Origin: an uncultured Pseudomonadales bacterium
GTDB taxonomy: Bacteria > Pseudomonadota > Gammaproteobacteria > Pseudomonadales > Azotimanducaceae
Reading direction: 5' to 3'
NCBI GenBank assembly: GCA_938036875.1
Contig: CALHVX010000017.1
Coordinates: 169,197 to 233,196 of the forward strand
DNA length: 64,000 bases
The notes beneath the pieces are model-generated. The model saw only the letters and a list, made by a program, of their open reading frames with translations, did no database searches and was not told the origin of the DNA. Position numbers and translations under genes: made by a program. This document shows positions 26,272 through 34,731 of the stretch, piece by piece (the first letter of the stretch is position 1; the number at the start of each line of letters is the position of its first letter).

Positions 26272-27099
26272 TTGTCCAACAGCAAACCGAACACCGATTG
26301 GCGGATATGGTTTGGCCTCAGCCTTACCGCTTTTTGGCTCTTATTGGGCGCCGGCTATATATCCAACAGCGTTGGTTGGCGTAACTTCAGCAGCCTACCA
26401 GCAGACCAATTGGGTAGCTTTTTGGAGGGTGCCTTTGCCCCTCTAGCCTTCCTGTGGCTGGTTATCGGCTATTTCTTGCAGCAACAAGAGCTCCAGCAAA
26501 ATACCAACGCCATCGCAGATCAGGGACGTCAAATCACGCGCTCCGCCGAGCAAGCAGAAATCCAGTCTCAGCGTATGGCTGAAAGTGAGCTGCACGCTCG
26601 CCAGCAAGCCTTTATGCAAGTGGCCACCATGGTTCGGCGTCAGCTTGGCTCTATTAGCGGCTTGCTGTATCTATCCAGCCAAGGTGCTGGTAATGATGGA
26701 GACGTTAGCCCGGAAGAGATGAGCAGGCTCTTTAGCCAACAAGCTGGGAGCGACGACAGTGAGATCTTCTCGAGACGTCTGTTGGAGCTCAACATCACCG
26801 CCGATTCCCCAGAGCAATACAATTTGTTCTACGGCACCGTGGTACGAGCGCGACACTCCAACCACTTCATCTTTGCATTTGAACGTATGTTGCGACGTGC
26901 TGCACAGGTTGACGGGGACCACATGTTGCGGGATGCCATCCAAGCTAGTGCCCACGGGTTTGTGTACACCATTGCCAAGGGGCATCAGACAAATGCACCT
27001 CCCGAGCTCGCCAATATCGAGGCAACCGGTATGCACATAGATCTGACTGTTACACCATCAGACACCCCATCAACCAGCCCGGCCAATACCGAAACCTAG
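26272..27099 (+). CDS. Membrane-anchored coiled-coil protein of unknown function
   Basis: A 275-residue protein with two membrane helices near the N-terminus (about 13-32 and 50-68), then a Gln/Glu/Ala-rich stretch (about 68-115, LQQQELQQNTNAIADQGRQ and so on) predicted to be a coiled coil, then a helical cytoplasmic domain. The C-terminal 20 residues are Thr/Ser/Pro-rich. The start is TTG at 26272. I know no characterised homologue. It could pair with the 50-residue protein just upstream, which has a similar helix-plus-coil layout. Confidence 0.65.
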   Translation: MSNSKPNTDWRIWFGLSLTAFWLLLGAGYISNSVGWRNFSSLPADQLGSFLEGAFAPLAFLWLVIGYFLQQQELQQNTNAIADQGRQITRSAEQAEIQSQRMAESELHARQQAFMQVATMVRRQLGSISGLLYLSSQGAGNDGDVSPEEMSRLFSQQAGSDDSEIFSRRLLELNITADSPEQYNLFYGTVVRARHSNHFIFAFERMLRRAAQVDGDHMLRDAIQASAHGFVYTIAKGHQTNAPPELANIEATGMHIDLTVTPSDTPSTSPANTET

Positions 27100-27110
27100 A
27101 GATACTTAAC

Positions 27111-27986
27111 ATGCCCCAATCTTCGTTCCCTCGACTTATCCTTAGCTGCTGTTTAAGCGCCGTCTGCTTGACCACCCAGGCAGCGGAAGACCGCTTCGCT
27201 AAAATCCAAATCAACAGCATCAACGTGACCGATAACATCAAGATGCTAGAAGGCGCTGGCGGCAACATTGGTGTCTCCCAAGGTGACGATGGCACGCTCA
27301 TTATTGATAGCCAATACCCGCAGATGGGCGCCAAGATCAGCGCGGCCCTTAAAGCGCTTGGTAGCGATGGTCCTAAGTTTCTGCTCAACACGCACTACCA
27401 TGGCGATCATACCGGTTCTAATGCGCGTTTTGGCGCAGGCGCCACCATCATTGCTCACAGCAACGTGCGCAGCCGCCTGCTGGCAAACGACGAGGTGCCG
27501 AGTAGCGCCTTACCAACGGTGGTGTTTGAAGACCGCCTGCGGCTGCACATCAATGGCGATGCGGTAGACCTTGTGCATCTGCCACACGGGCACACCGACG
27601 GCGATAGCTTCGTTTGGTTTCAAAACGCTAACGTTATCCACCTTGGTGACCATTTTTTTAACGGTGCTTTCCCCTACGTGGATCTCGATGCGGGAGGAAG
27701 TGTTGGCGGCTATCAACGTAACTTGGAACGCGTCTTGCTAACCGTACCTAGCGACGTTCAAGTGATCCCTGGTCATGGTGCTCTCGCTGATACCGCAGCC
27801 GTTGCTGCCACAGTTAACATGTTGCGAGAAACTCGCGCGTTAGTCGCCAAAGCGATTGCGGACGGCATCACGGCCGATGCCATGGTCGCCAAAGGCTTGC
27901 CACGCAAATGGCGCAAGTGGGGTGCAGGTTTCATCAATGAAGAGCGTTGGATTCAAACGCTCTACAAAGATGCTCAAGTTAACTAG
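27111..27986 (+). CDS. Exported metallo-beta-lactamase fold hydrolase
   Basis: A 291-residue protein with a signal peptide (about residues 1-25, ending TTQAAE). The metal motif HxHxDH is His95, His97, Asp99, His100 in NTHYHGDHTGSN. HTDGDS, IHLGDHFFNG and VIPGHG supply the remaining ligands. The sequence is of the broad periplasmic MBL type seen beside methanol or thiosulphate oxidation genes and in many other settings; no antibiotic-hydrolysing role is supported. It starts 11 bases after the coiled-coil membrane protein. Confidence 0.87.
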   Translation: MPQSSFPRLILSCCLSAVCLTTQAAEDRFAKIQINSINVTDNIKMLEGAGGNIGVSQGDDGTLIIDSQYPQMGAKISAALKALGSDGPKFLLNTHYHGDHTGSNARFGAGATIIAHSNVRSRLLANDEVPSSALPTVVFEDRLRLHINGDAVDLVHLPHGHTDGDSFVWFQNANVIHLGDHFFNGAFPYVDLDAGGSVGGYQRNLERVLLTVPSDVQVIPGHGALADTAAVAATVNMLRETRALVAKAIADGITADAMVAKGLPRKWRKWGAGFINEERWIQTLYKDAQVN

Positions 27987-28014
27987 TGGCTAGACACATA
28001 GGCAGGCACTGCAA

Positions 28015-28593
28015 ATGTTGATTGATCCTTGGCAACAGCTACATAGCGATCGAGCGACGGCGACAAAAGCTGCGGATGCCTGTGCCAATTTATGTTACTT
28101 AGCCACGGTAGATGCCGCCGGCGAGCCCCAGGTTAGAACCTTAGTGCTGCGAGATTTAGGCGAAGGCGGCTTGGGTATTTTTATCAACAACACTAGCCCT
28201 AAGTGGGACCAACTAGGCACCGGCGTCAGTGTATTGGTGTACTTACCATCCCTGAGCCTGCAGTACCGGATACAAGCCAGCCTGGAGCCCATCGCAAAAT
28301 CCACGGTCGATCAAAGCTGGACGTTGCGCCCCGACACCCCTAAACGTTTGGACTGGCTGTACCAAAGCTACCAGGCGCAAAGCTCGGTCGTTGCGGACCA
28401 AGCCACCTTGCTCAGCGCGTTGGACGCTCAATTTCCTGACGTACCCCAGCTAGCCCCAGAATCAGCCCAAGGACTAAAACTGGTGCCAACGCAGATCGAA
28501 CGACTAGATTTAAATGCGCAGGGTGGACCGCATCATCGCCAGCTCTTCAAACGCGAGCGTGACAGCTGGCAAGCGCTGACGCTAATCCCGTAG
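28015..28593 (+). CDS. Pyridoxamine 5'-phosphate oxidase-like flavoprotein
   Basis: A 192-residue split-barrel FMN-binding protein. The segments LCYLATVDAAGEPQVRTLVLRDL, GIFINNTSPKW and LQYRIQA match the PNPOx fold (pattern of short pieces, listed for recognition). The C-terminal half ends with a PHHRQLFKRERDSW stretch, similar to PNPOx active-site regions. The classical PdxH is about 215 residues and has more conserved substrate residues, so an alternative role in general FMN-dependent reduction is plausible. It converges with metR over an 11-base gap. Confidence 0.78.
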   Translation: MLIDPWQQLHSDRATATKAADACANLCYLATVDAAGEPQVRTLVLRDLGEGGLGIFINNTSPKWDQLGTGVSVLVYLPSLSLQYRIQASLEPIAKSTVDQSWTLRPDTPKRLDWLYQSYQAQSSVVADQATLLSALDAQFPDVPQLAPESAQGLKLVPTQIERLDLNAQGGPHHRQLFKRERDSWQALTLIP

Positions 28594-28604
28594 TTAGACC
28601 AGCA

Positions 28605-29531
28605 TCAAGTCTCAGCGGTCACAATCCCAACCAAATTTGCAAAGCAGGTCGCCTTGGCAATCTCGGTAAAGCCCTGAATGTAGGCCGCATCTAGCTGATC
28701 GGAGCGCACCGCTGCGTAAAGGGTTGGCCACACCCCCTCTTCACCCAACGAACGTACCGCCACATATTCGTTCTTTGAATACTCATGTAGCGCCCAGTTC
28801 GGCAAACAGGTAACACCTCGCCCGCTAGCCACCAATTGCACCATCATGGTGGTTAGCTCTGCCGTGCGCACGCGCAGTGGCTCCACTCCAGCAGGCTCTA
28901 AAAAGCTGGTGAACACATCGAGCCGCGAACGATCAACCGGGTAGCTGATCAACACCTCATCTGCAAGATCTATCGGCTCTACCCAGGGCTTCTCAGTTAA
29001 CGGGTGATCTTGAGCAATGGCTAGCTGGGCTTCGTAGCTAAACAGCGGAATATAGGTCAACGACTTATCATCGATGGGGTCTGCGGTGATCACCAAATCA
29101 AGGTCACCCCGAGCCAGCGCCGGCAGTGGCGCAAAATGAAAACCGCTAGCAATATCTAGCTCAACATCTGGCCATGCTTCGCGGTATTGGTTGATGGCCG
29201 GTAGCAACCAATCAAAGCAGCTGTGGCACTCTATGGCCATGTAGATGCGTCCGGTTTCACCACCGGCAAAGCGGCTGATGTCTTTCTCTGCGCTGTTCAC
29301 CTGAGGCAACAGCGCATCAGCCAACTGCAGCAAGCGTTTACCGGCAGGAGTAAAACGCACCGGTCTAGTTTTGCGGATGAACAAGCCGCACCCCAAACGT
29401 CCTTCCAGATCTTTGAGCTGATGGGATAGTGCAGACTGGGTCAGGAACACCCGCTCGGCGGCCTCAACTAAGCTCCCGGTATCACGCAACGCAACCAAAG
29501 TTCGTAAATGTCGAAGCTCAATATGGGACAT
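28605..29531 (-). CDS. metR: LysR-family regulator of methionine genes, MetR
   Basis: A 308-residue LysR-type regulator. The N-terminal winged helix is ELRHLRTLVALRDTGSLVEAAE with LTQSALSHQLKDLE. The effector domain carries MAIECHSCFDWLLPAINQYREAWP (recognised in pieces: IECHSC then WLLPA) and YPVDRSRLDVFTSFLEPAGVEP-like segments that match MetR of E. coli closely. MetR activates metE and metH with homocysteine as co-effector. I chose ATG 29529-29531 (MSHIELRHL); the frame runs 12 codons further upstream. No metE is adjacent. A palindrome (29567-29582) lies just upstream. Confidence 0.9.
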   Translation of the reverse strand: MSHIELRHLRTLVALRDTGSLVEAAERVFLTQSALSHQLKDLEGRLGCGLFIRKTRPVRFTPAGKRLLQLADALLPQVNSAEKDISRFAGGETGRIYMAIECHSCFDWLLPAINQYREAWPDVELDIASGFHFAPLPALARGDLDLVITADPIDDKSLTYIPLFSYEAQLAIAQDHPLTEKPWVEPIDLADEVLISYPVDRSRLDVFTSFLEPAGVEPLRVRTAELTTMMVQLVASGRGVTCLPNWALHEYSKNEYVAVRSLGEEGVWPTLYAAVRSDQLDAAYIQGFTEIAKATCFANLVGIVTAET

Positions 29532-29566
29532 AAAACACGCCGAATTCATAAATGGGACACTTAGCA

Positions 29567-29582
29567 TTGTCTAACTAGACAA
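29567..29582. promoter_or_regulatory. 16-bp palindrome between metR and the HD gene
   Basis: TTGTCTAACTAGACAA is a perfect inverted repeat (7+2+7) located 36 bases before the metR ATG and about 95 before the divergent HD-domain gene. A third partial half site GTCTAAG follows at 29585. Its symmetry allows a LysR T-N11-A reading, but it is unlike the E. coli MetR motif TGAA-N5-TTCA, so the binding protein is unknown. Confidence 0.6.
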
Positions 29583-29676
29583 AAGTCTAAGCAAGCAGGG
29601 CCAAGCGGAGCAAACGCCTTCCGTTTTGTGCACTGGATCACACTCTAAGCCCCAGTCTACCTCTTACTATGCAGCT

Positions 29677-30597
29677 ATGTTTAACCCCAACCAACCCGTT
29701 ATCGATGCCTTTGTCAGCCAAACCCTGACGCGATTCGAAGATGCATTCCCAGACTGCCAAGCGATCCATATGCGCGTGCTCGAGCAGACTGCTCGTATGG
29801 CATTAGAGACGCTGCTCAATTGCGACTGCCCTTACCATGACCTCCACCACACCATCTTGGTTACCGATGTGGGTCAGACCATTTTGCAAGGGCGCCTGAT
29901 CAGCGAAGGCAATGTCACCGAATCCGAGTGGCTACATGCGGTTACTGCCATGCTGTACCACGACATCGGCTTTCTCCGCGGTTTGCTTCGCGACGACAGC
30001 GACAACAACTACATAACCGATGAAAACGGTCACCGGGTCATGCTTCCTCCAGGCAGCAGCGACGTCCATCTCAGCGCCTATCACGTGAGCCGTGGCTGCG
30101 TGTACGTAGCAGAACGCTTCAGCAACCACCCGGTGCTAGATCACAAGGTTCTCGCGCAGCATATTGAGATGACCCGCTTCCCAATTCCTGCTGAGGCTAG
30201 CTACCAACGTCTGGACACAATTTCGTCACTGGTTCGAGCGGCCGATCTCATCGGGCAAATGGGTGAGCCCATGTACCTGCAAAAGCTATCCCGGTTGTTT
30301 GCCGAGTTTCGCGAAACCGGCGAAGCGGAGCGAATGGGGTTCGCCAATGCCGGTGAGTTGAGATCTGGCTTTCCTGAGTTCTTCTACGACTACGTCTACC
30401 CGTACGTGACCGAGGGCTTGCGCTACTTGCGTAAAACCCAAGACGGTCAACATTGGATCGCCAGCTTGTTTCACCACCTGCATTGCGCTCAAGAAACCGA
30501 ACCCGCCTGGCGCCCAGAACGCCTGTTGGTCGGGGTCGATAGCATTATGCCTAAGGCCACCAGCAAGATTACCTCCATTAACAAAGCCAGCGGCTAA
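29677..30597 (+). CDS. HD-domain metal-dependent phosphohydrolase-like protein
   Basis: A 306-residue soluble helical protein. The metal-site motifs are YHDLHHT (His54, Asp55, His57, His58) and LYHDIGFLRG (His95, Asp96), typical of HD/PDEase-like domains; a later ISSLVRAADLIGQ segment resembles the final Asp motif. Substrates of such proteins include nucleotides, cyclic nucleotides and phosphonates, and cannot be chosen here. I use ATG 29677 although the frame begins further upstream at a TTG. It is divergent from metR across 145 bases. Confidence 0.8.
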   Translation: MFNPNQPVIDAFVSQTLTRFEDAFPDCQAIHMRVLEQTARMALETLLNCDCPYHDLHHTILVTDVGQTILQGRLISEGNVTESEWLHAVTAMLYHDIGFLRGLLRDDSDNNYITDENGHRVMLPPGSSDVHLSAYHVSRGCVYVAERFSNHPVLDHKVLAQHIEMTRFPIPAEASYQRLDTISSLVRAADLIGQMGEPMYLQKLSRLFAEFRETGEAERMGFANAGELRSGFPEFFYDYVYPYVTEGLRYLRKTQDGQHWIASLFHHLHCAQETEPAWRPERLLVGVDSIMPKATSKITSINKASG

Positions 30598-30616
30598 ACG
30601 CCACCTGAGCCTAATT

Positions 30617-30645
30617 TTGCTCTAAGCCTCGGGCATCGCTACACT
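30617..30645 (+). promoter_or_regulatory. Candidate promoter of the GT4 cluster
   Basis: TTGCTC (30617-30622) and TACACT (30640-30645) are separated by 17 bases, about 31 bases before the GT4 ATG. Both hexamers are only moderate matches (3/6 and 4/6), so this is a weak sigma-70 candidate. Confidence 0.35.
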
Positions 30646-30676
30646 GCCGATCCCACGCACCTGGAGCGATCTTTAC

Positions 30677-31933
30677 ATGCGCATTGCGCTGCTCGGCTAC
30701 CGCAGCAACCCCTATAGCGGAGGCCAAGGTGTCTACCTAAAATATCTCTCCAAGGCATTGGTAGAGCTAGGCCATCAAGTCGACGTTATCTCTGGCGAGC
30801 CCTATCCACACCTAGATCCCAGGGTAGGATTGGTGAAGCTGCCAGGCCTGAATTTATTCGAATCTCCAAACCATGTCACCGCTTTGCGGCTGCGCCATCT
30901 GCGTTCGCTTACCGATACATTCGAGTGGTGGTCTATGTTAACCGGAGGCTTTCCGGAGCCTTATACCTTTGGACGACGGCTCAAAGCCTGGTTACGCCAA
31001 CACCCGGGGCGCTACGATGTGATCCACGACAACCAAAGCCTGTGCAGCGCGCTGCTTGACCTGCAGCGCGGCCCAGTGCCCTTGCTGTGCACCATTCATC
31101 ACCCCATCACATCAGACCGAGACATCGCCCTACGCCATGCCAGCACCAGCACGGACCGCCTGCTCATTCGTCGCTGGCACTACTTCTTAACGATGCAAAC
31201 TTCCGTTGCCCGGCGACTCAAGAACATCGCTACAGTTAGCGAACGATCTCGGCGAGATATTGCCAACGCCTTTACCATCGATGCCGAGCGCATCACGGTG
31301 GTGCCTAATGGTATTGCAACCGATGAGTTCTACCCCGAACCCGACATCCCACGTGAACCCAATTTATTGATCACAACAGCCAGTGCGGATGCCCCGCTAA
31401 AAGGTACACAGCACCTAATCCCGGCTATCGGTAAGCTCACCGAAGAGTTCACCGATTTACGCTTGATCTTCATTGGCAAACCCAAACCAGGGGGCACCAC
31501 CGAAGCCTTGATCAAGCAGCACAACTTGGCACCAAGAATCGAGTTTAGACATGGGATTGAATCCAGTGAGATCCGCCGGCTCTACGCGCGTGCAACCCTG
31601 GCGGTGGTCCCTAGCGAGTACGAAGGTTTTGGCCTGCCCGCGGGTGAGGCCATGGCTTGCGCGGTACCTGTGGTGAGCACAGATGGCGGCGCTCTGCCGG
31701 AAGTTGTGGGCGATGCTGCCTTGGTGGTACCAGCCGGATCGTCTGTTGCGTTGTACACTGGTATCCGCGAGCTGTTACTAGACCGCAAACGCCGTGATGA
31801 GCTGGCCCAGCAAGGCTACGCACGCGTGCATGCAAAATTTCATTGGCAACAAGCCGCACAACGGTTCACCCAGTTGTATCAACAGCTTATTGATGCCACC
31901 CCATCACAACAACCCAGTACGGAAGCCTCGTGA
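30677..31933 (+). CDS. Glycosyltransferase family 4 protein
   Basis: A 418-residue GT-B enzyme. The donor-binding C-terminal half has VPSEYEGFGLPAGEAMACAVPVV (in pieces EGFGLPAGE with the two Glu of the E-x7-E motif) followed by GGALPEVVGDAALVV. The N-terminal half begins with YRSNPYSGGQGVYLKYL, a GT4-like start. It transfers a sugar from a nucleotide donor with retention. It opens an operon; its TGA overlaps the GTG of the next methyltransferase gene (GTGA). Acceptor unknown, probably a lipid or a surface glycan given the company. Confidence 0.9.
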   Translation: MRIALLGYRSNPYSGGQGVYLKYLSKALVELGHQVDVISGEPYPHLDPRVGLVKLPGLNLFESPNHVTALRLRHLRSLTDTFEWWSMLTGGFPEPYTFGRRLKAWLRQHPGRYDVIHDNQSLCSALLDLQRGPVPLLCTIHHPITSDRDIALRHASTSTDRLLIRRWHYFLTMQTSVARRLKNIATVSERSRRDIANAFTIDAERITVVPNGIATDEFYPEPDIPREPNLLITTASADAPLKGTQHLIPAIGKLTEEFTDLRLIFIGKPKPGGTTEALIKQHNLAPRIEFRHGIESSEIRRLYARATLAVVPSEYEGFGLPAGEAMACAVPVVSTDGGALPEVVGDAALVVPAGSSVALYTGIRELLLDRKRRDELAQQGYARVHAKFHWQQAAQRFTQLYQQLIDATPSQQPSTEAS

Positions 31934-32673
31934 GCCTATCTACCATTGATTTTAGTCGGCTAACGCTGACAGCCGGTATGCGAGTTCTAGACTTAGGCTG
32001 CGGCGAAGGACGCCACGCCATTACCGCTTGCCTAGAAACCGATATCACCATGGTAGCGCTGGACCCAAGCCTGCCGGACCTAGCCACCGCTCGCGAGCGT
32101 TTTGGCGAGTTCAGCCAAGCAAGCAAAGGTAGTCTGCATTGCACCAGTGGCAGCGCCTACAACCTACCCTTTGCTGACCATACGTTTGACTTGGTGATCT
32201 GCGCAGAGGTGCTAGAGCACCTACCTAACTATCAAACGGCGCTGGCTGAGATCAAACGGGTCTTAAAACCCGATGCTCAATTTGCGGTTAGCGTCCCGCG
32301 TTTTTCACCCGAGTGGCTGTGCTGGAAGCTTAGCGATGCATACCACGAGGTTCCCGGTGGGCACATACGAATCTTTCGGGAAGAGCAATTACACGGTGCG
32401 GTGCGCCGTCTTGATTTGCAGCGCTACGCCAAGCACTGGGCACACGGCTTGCACTCACCCTACTGGTGGTTGAGGTGTCTATTTTGGTCCAAAGGTCCTG
32501 AGTTCGGCCCTGTTGCCGCCTATCACCGGTTTTTGGTCTGGGACCTGATGCAACAGCCCAAGCTCACCCAGTGGCTGGATAAACTGCTCACTCCACTGAT
32601 CGGCAAGAGCGTAGTGATGTACTACAAAAATTCCGCCGAGCCCAGTTCAAACCCCAGTTCCAACAACGCATGA
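31930..32673 (+). CDS. Class I SAM-dependent methyltransferase (type 11)
   Basis: A 247-residue methyltransferase. The SAM-binding motif I is VLDLGCGEGRHA near residue 20, motif II/post I gives LDPSLPDL, and DLVICAEVLEHLPNY is the acidic mid-motif. It resembles ubiquinone/sugar-O-methyltransferases of the Methyltransf_11 group. It overlaps both neighbours by four bases, so the three are co-translated. The likely substrate is a product of the GT4 step. Confidence 0.88.
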   Translation: MSLSTIDFSRLTLTAGMRVLDLGCGEGRHAITACLETDITMVALDPSLPDLATARERFGEFSQASKGSLHCTSGSAYNLPFADHTFDLVICAEVLEHLPNYQTALAEIKRVLKPDAQFAVSVPRFSPEWLCWKLSDAYHEVPGGHIRIFREEQLHGAVRRLDLQRYAKHWAHGLHSPYWWLRCLFWSKGPEFGPVAAYHRFLVWDLMQQPKLTQWLDKLLTPLIGKSVVMYYKNSAEPSSNPSSNNA

Positions 32674-33734
32674 ACCAATCAACGCAAACAACACCCGATC
32701 GCCAAGCGCTGCCCGCGAACCTGCAAAAAACCGCGGATTTCATTGCTAGCGTGCAGCTAGACAGCGGCGCTATCCCTTGGTTTGACCAAGGAATCACAGA
32801 CCCGTGGGACCACGTTGAAGCCGCTATGGGCCTGACCGTTGCTGGCCAATATAGCGCCGCTGAGCGAGCGCTTCAGTGGCTTGCAGATCAACAGCGTCCA
32901 GACGGCGCCTGGTTCGCGGCTTACGACAGCCAAGGCATTGCAGATGACACCAGGGCAGAAACCAATTTCGTTGCCTACATAGCAACCGGCGTCTGGCACT
33001 TTGTGTTGGTGACCAACAATCGAGCGGTTGCCGAACGTTTGTGGCCAACGGTACAACGCGCACTAGATTTTGTGTTGAAGCTACAAGCCCCAACCGGCGA
33101 AATTTATTGGGCCCTAGACAGCAAAAAAGGCGTCAGCAAAGACGCGCTTGTTACCGGCTGCAGCTCTATCTACAAAAGTTTGCAGTGCGGCATCGAGTTA
33201 GCCCGCTACCTGTCAAAACCTGGTCGAGAGTGGGAGCAAGCACGCACCGCATTGGGCGATACGCTCCGTAACAAGCCAGAGCGCTTTGATAGAACTTGGG
33301 AAAGCAAAGAACGTTATGCCATGGATTGGTTTTACCCGGTGCTAACCGGCGTAACAACGGGGCCAGCAGCGAAACAACGGCTGGCGGAGAAGTGGGAGAC
33401 CTTTGTTGAACCCAACTACGGTTGCCGTTGTGTTAGCGACCAACCTTGGGCCACCGCGGCAGAGACCGCTGAGCTGATCATGGCCTGTGTTGCGGCAGGC
33501 AATTTCAAAGAGGCACAAGCGTTAACCGATGCCATAGCGCACATGCAAACCGAGGATGGCTCCTGGTGGACGGGCTACGTCTTTACCGATTCTGTGTTTT
33601 GGCCAGATGAACGACCTACCTGGACAGCGGGTGCTATTTTGCTTGCCGCTGATGCGATGCAGCGTCTCACACCCGCAAGCCAACTCCTGTCTGGCCCCAG
33701 CGCGGCTGCAACACCGGTTGGACAGACGGCTTAG
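32670..33734 (+). CDS. Alpha/alpha-toroid protein (prenyltransferase/terpene-cyclase-like fold)
   Basis: A 354-residue protein built of helical hairpins with repeated patterns such as LQWLADQQRPDGAWF and FVLKLQAPTGEIYW, resembling the QW-type repeats of the isoprenoid cyclase/prenyltransferase toroid (ISOPREN_C2-like). I do not see the DxDD motif of squalene-hopene cyclases. There are no signal peptide or membrane helices. It may bind a lipid, act as a glycosidase with the same toroid, or cyclise or modify a terpenoid. It ends by overlapping the convergent YkgJ gene by four bases. Confidence 0.7.
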   Translation: MNQSTQTTPDRQALPANLQKTADFIASVQLDSGAIPWFDQGITDPWDHVEAAMGLTVAGQYSAAERALQWLADQQRPDGAWFAAYDSQGIADDTRAETNFVAYIATGVWHFVLVTNNRAVAERLWPTVQRALDFVLKLQAPTGEIYWALDSKKGVSKDALVTGCSSIYKSLQCGIELARYLSKPGREWEQARTALGDTLRNKPERFDRTWESKERYAMDWFYPVLTGVTTGPAAKQRLAEKWETFVEPNYGCRCVSDQPWATAAETAELIMACVAAGNFKEAQALTDAIAHMQTEDGSWWTGYVFTDSVFWPDERPTWTAGAILLAADAMQRLTPASQLLSGPSAAATPVGQTA

Positions 33735-34123
33735 CCGCGGCTACTAGGGCGGCTGTCTGCCATCAAGTCGTCTAAGCGCTGCTGGGCCCGATTCGGGTGC
33801 AACAAGTCGCGAGGCTCTAACATCTCACACTCATCCTTGCTCATCTGAGCTAAATCAATGGGGTAGTGACGGCAATCTTCTGGGCGATCGTGGTAGATGG
33901 TGCAACCGAACTTAAGGGGTACAGAGCCCACCTCCGCTTGCAACCAAGGGCAACGACTAAGCTGTTCGCCCGTCTCAGGGTCACACCAGATCTTTCCTTG
34001 GTGTACATAGCTAGCAATCTCTGGGCGAAACAGCGCCCACCACTCTACCTCTTGCGTTGTTGTGGACAGGCCACCATCGCTATAGGCAATACAGCATTTG
34101 CCGCACTGGTTGCAGGGCTTCAC
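33731..34123 (-). CDS. YkgJ-family cysteine-cluster protein
   Basis: A 130-residue protein with PCNQCGKCC at the start and a second set CTIYHDRPEDCRHYP, the conserved cysteines of the YkgJ/UPF0153 family, believed to bind zinc or iron-sulphur. It starts with GTG overlapping the stop of the downstream-strand methyltransferase gene by four bases (GTGA), so it is translated with it. Function unknown; a redox or chaperone role is sometimes suggested for the family. Confidence 0.82.
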   Translation of the reverse strand: MKPCNQCGKCCIAYSDGGLSTTTQEVEWWALFRPEIASYVHQGKIWCDPETGEQLSRCPWLQAEVGSVPLKFGCTIYHDRPEDCRHYPIDLAQMSKDECEMLEPRDLLHPNRAQQRLDDLMADSRPSSRG

Positions 34124-34731
34124 AGTCGCTGTAGCACGCCGAGGGTCTTGGTCGTGGGCAGCTCGACAAACAGGCCGCTAGCCAGTGCAAGCCGATAGAT
34201 ATCAATGGGGGCTTGCCCACCTTGAGTCGGGTCAGGAAACAAGTCATGGACGGCAAGAAACCCTCCAGGAGCCACTTGAGGCGCCCAGGTCTGATAGTCA
34301 CACAGCGCGGCTTCCCAACTATGCCCGCCGTCAATAAACACCAAACCCAAGGGGATGCTCCAGCCGCGCCCAGCTAGCTTGGATGAAGCAACAATAGGGA
34401 CAACGCAGTCTTCTAGGTGCGCTCGCTGCAAGGTTGAACGAAAGGCTCGAAAAGAATCAAATTGCTGCGCCGTTGCATCAAACAGCTCGGGATCGTGGTA
34501 CTCCTCGCCCGGCTGATGCTCCTCAGACCCCCGATGGTGATCTACCGCATACAAATGATTGCCTTTGGCCTGACATGCCGAACCTAGGTACAAAGTGGAT
34601 TTACCGCAGTAACTGCCCACCTCCAAACAAGGGCCCAAAGTGCTGGCTGCAATGGCCAACTCGTAGAGCCGTGCGCCTTCTTCCGGCGCCAAAAAGCCTT
34701 TGATGGAATCTGGATCTAGGGGCAAATCCAC
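34120..34731 (-). CDS. Class I SAM-dependent methyltransferase (Methyltransf_24-like)
   Basis: A 203-residue methyltransferase. Motif I is CLEVGSYCGKST, followed by LYAVDHHRGSEE and VFIDGGHSWEAALCDYQTW, which is the type 24 (CmcI/MacroCin O-methyltransferase-like) pattern with an acidic metal-associated DGGH. Starts with GTG at 34731, one base overlapping the stop of the small membrane gene. It shares the operon with the YkgJ gene and converges on the GT4 cluster, suggesting related glycan or lipid work. Confidence 0.85.
   Translation of the reverse strand: MDLPLDPDSIKGFLAPEEGARLYELAIAASTLGPCLEVGSYCGKSTLYLGSACQAKGNHLYAVDHHRGSEEHQPGEEYHDPELFDATAQQFDSFRAFRSTLQRAHLEDCVVPIVASSKLAGRGWSIPLGLVFIDGGHSWEAALCDYQTWAPQVAPGGFLAVHDLFPDPTQGGQAPIDIYRLALASGLFVELPTTKTLGVLQRL

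Noticed and set aside
27111..27986. The MBL-fold protein as an antibiotic-resistance beta-lactamase
   Set aside because: The fold and metal motif are shared by many hydrolases; sequence features specific for B1-B3 beta-lactamases beyond HxHxDH are not recognised.
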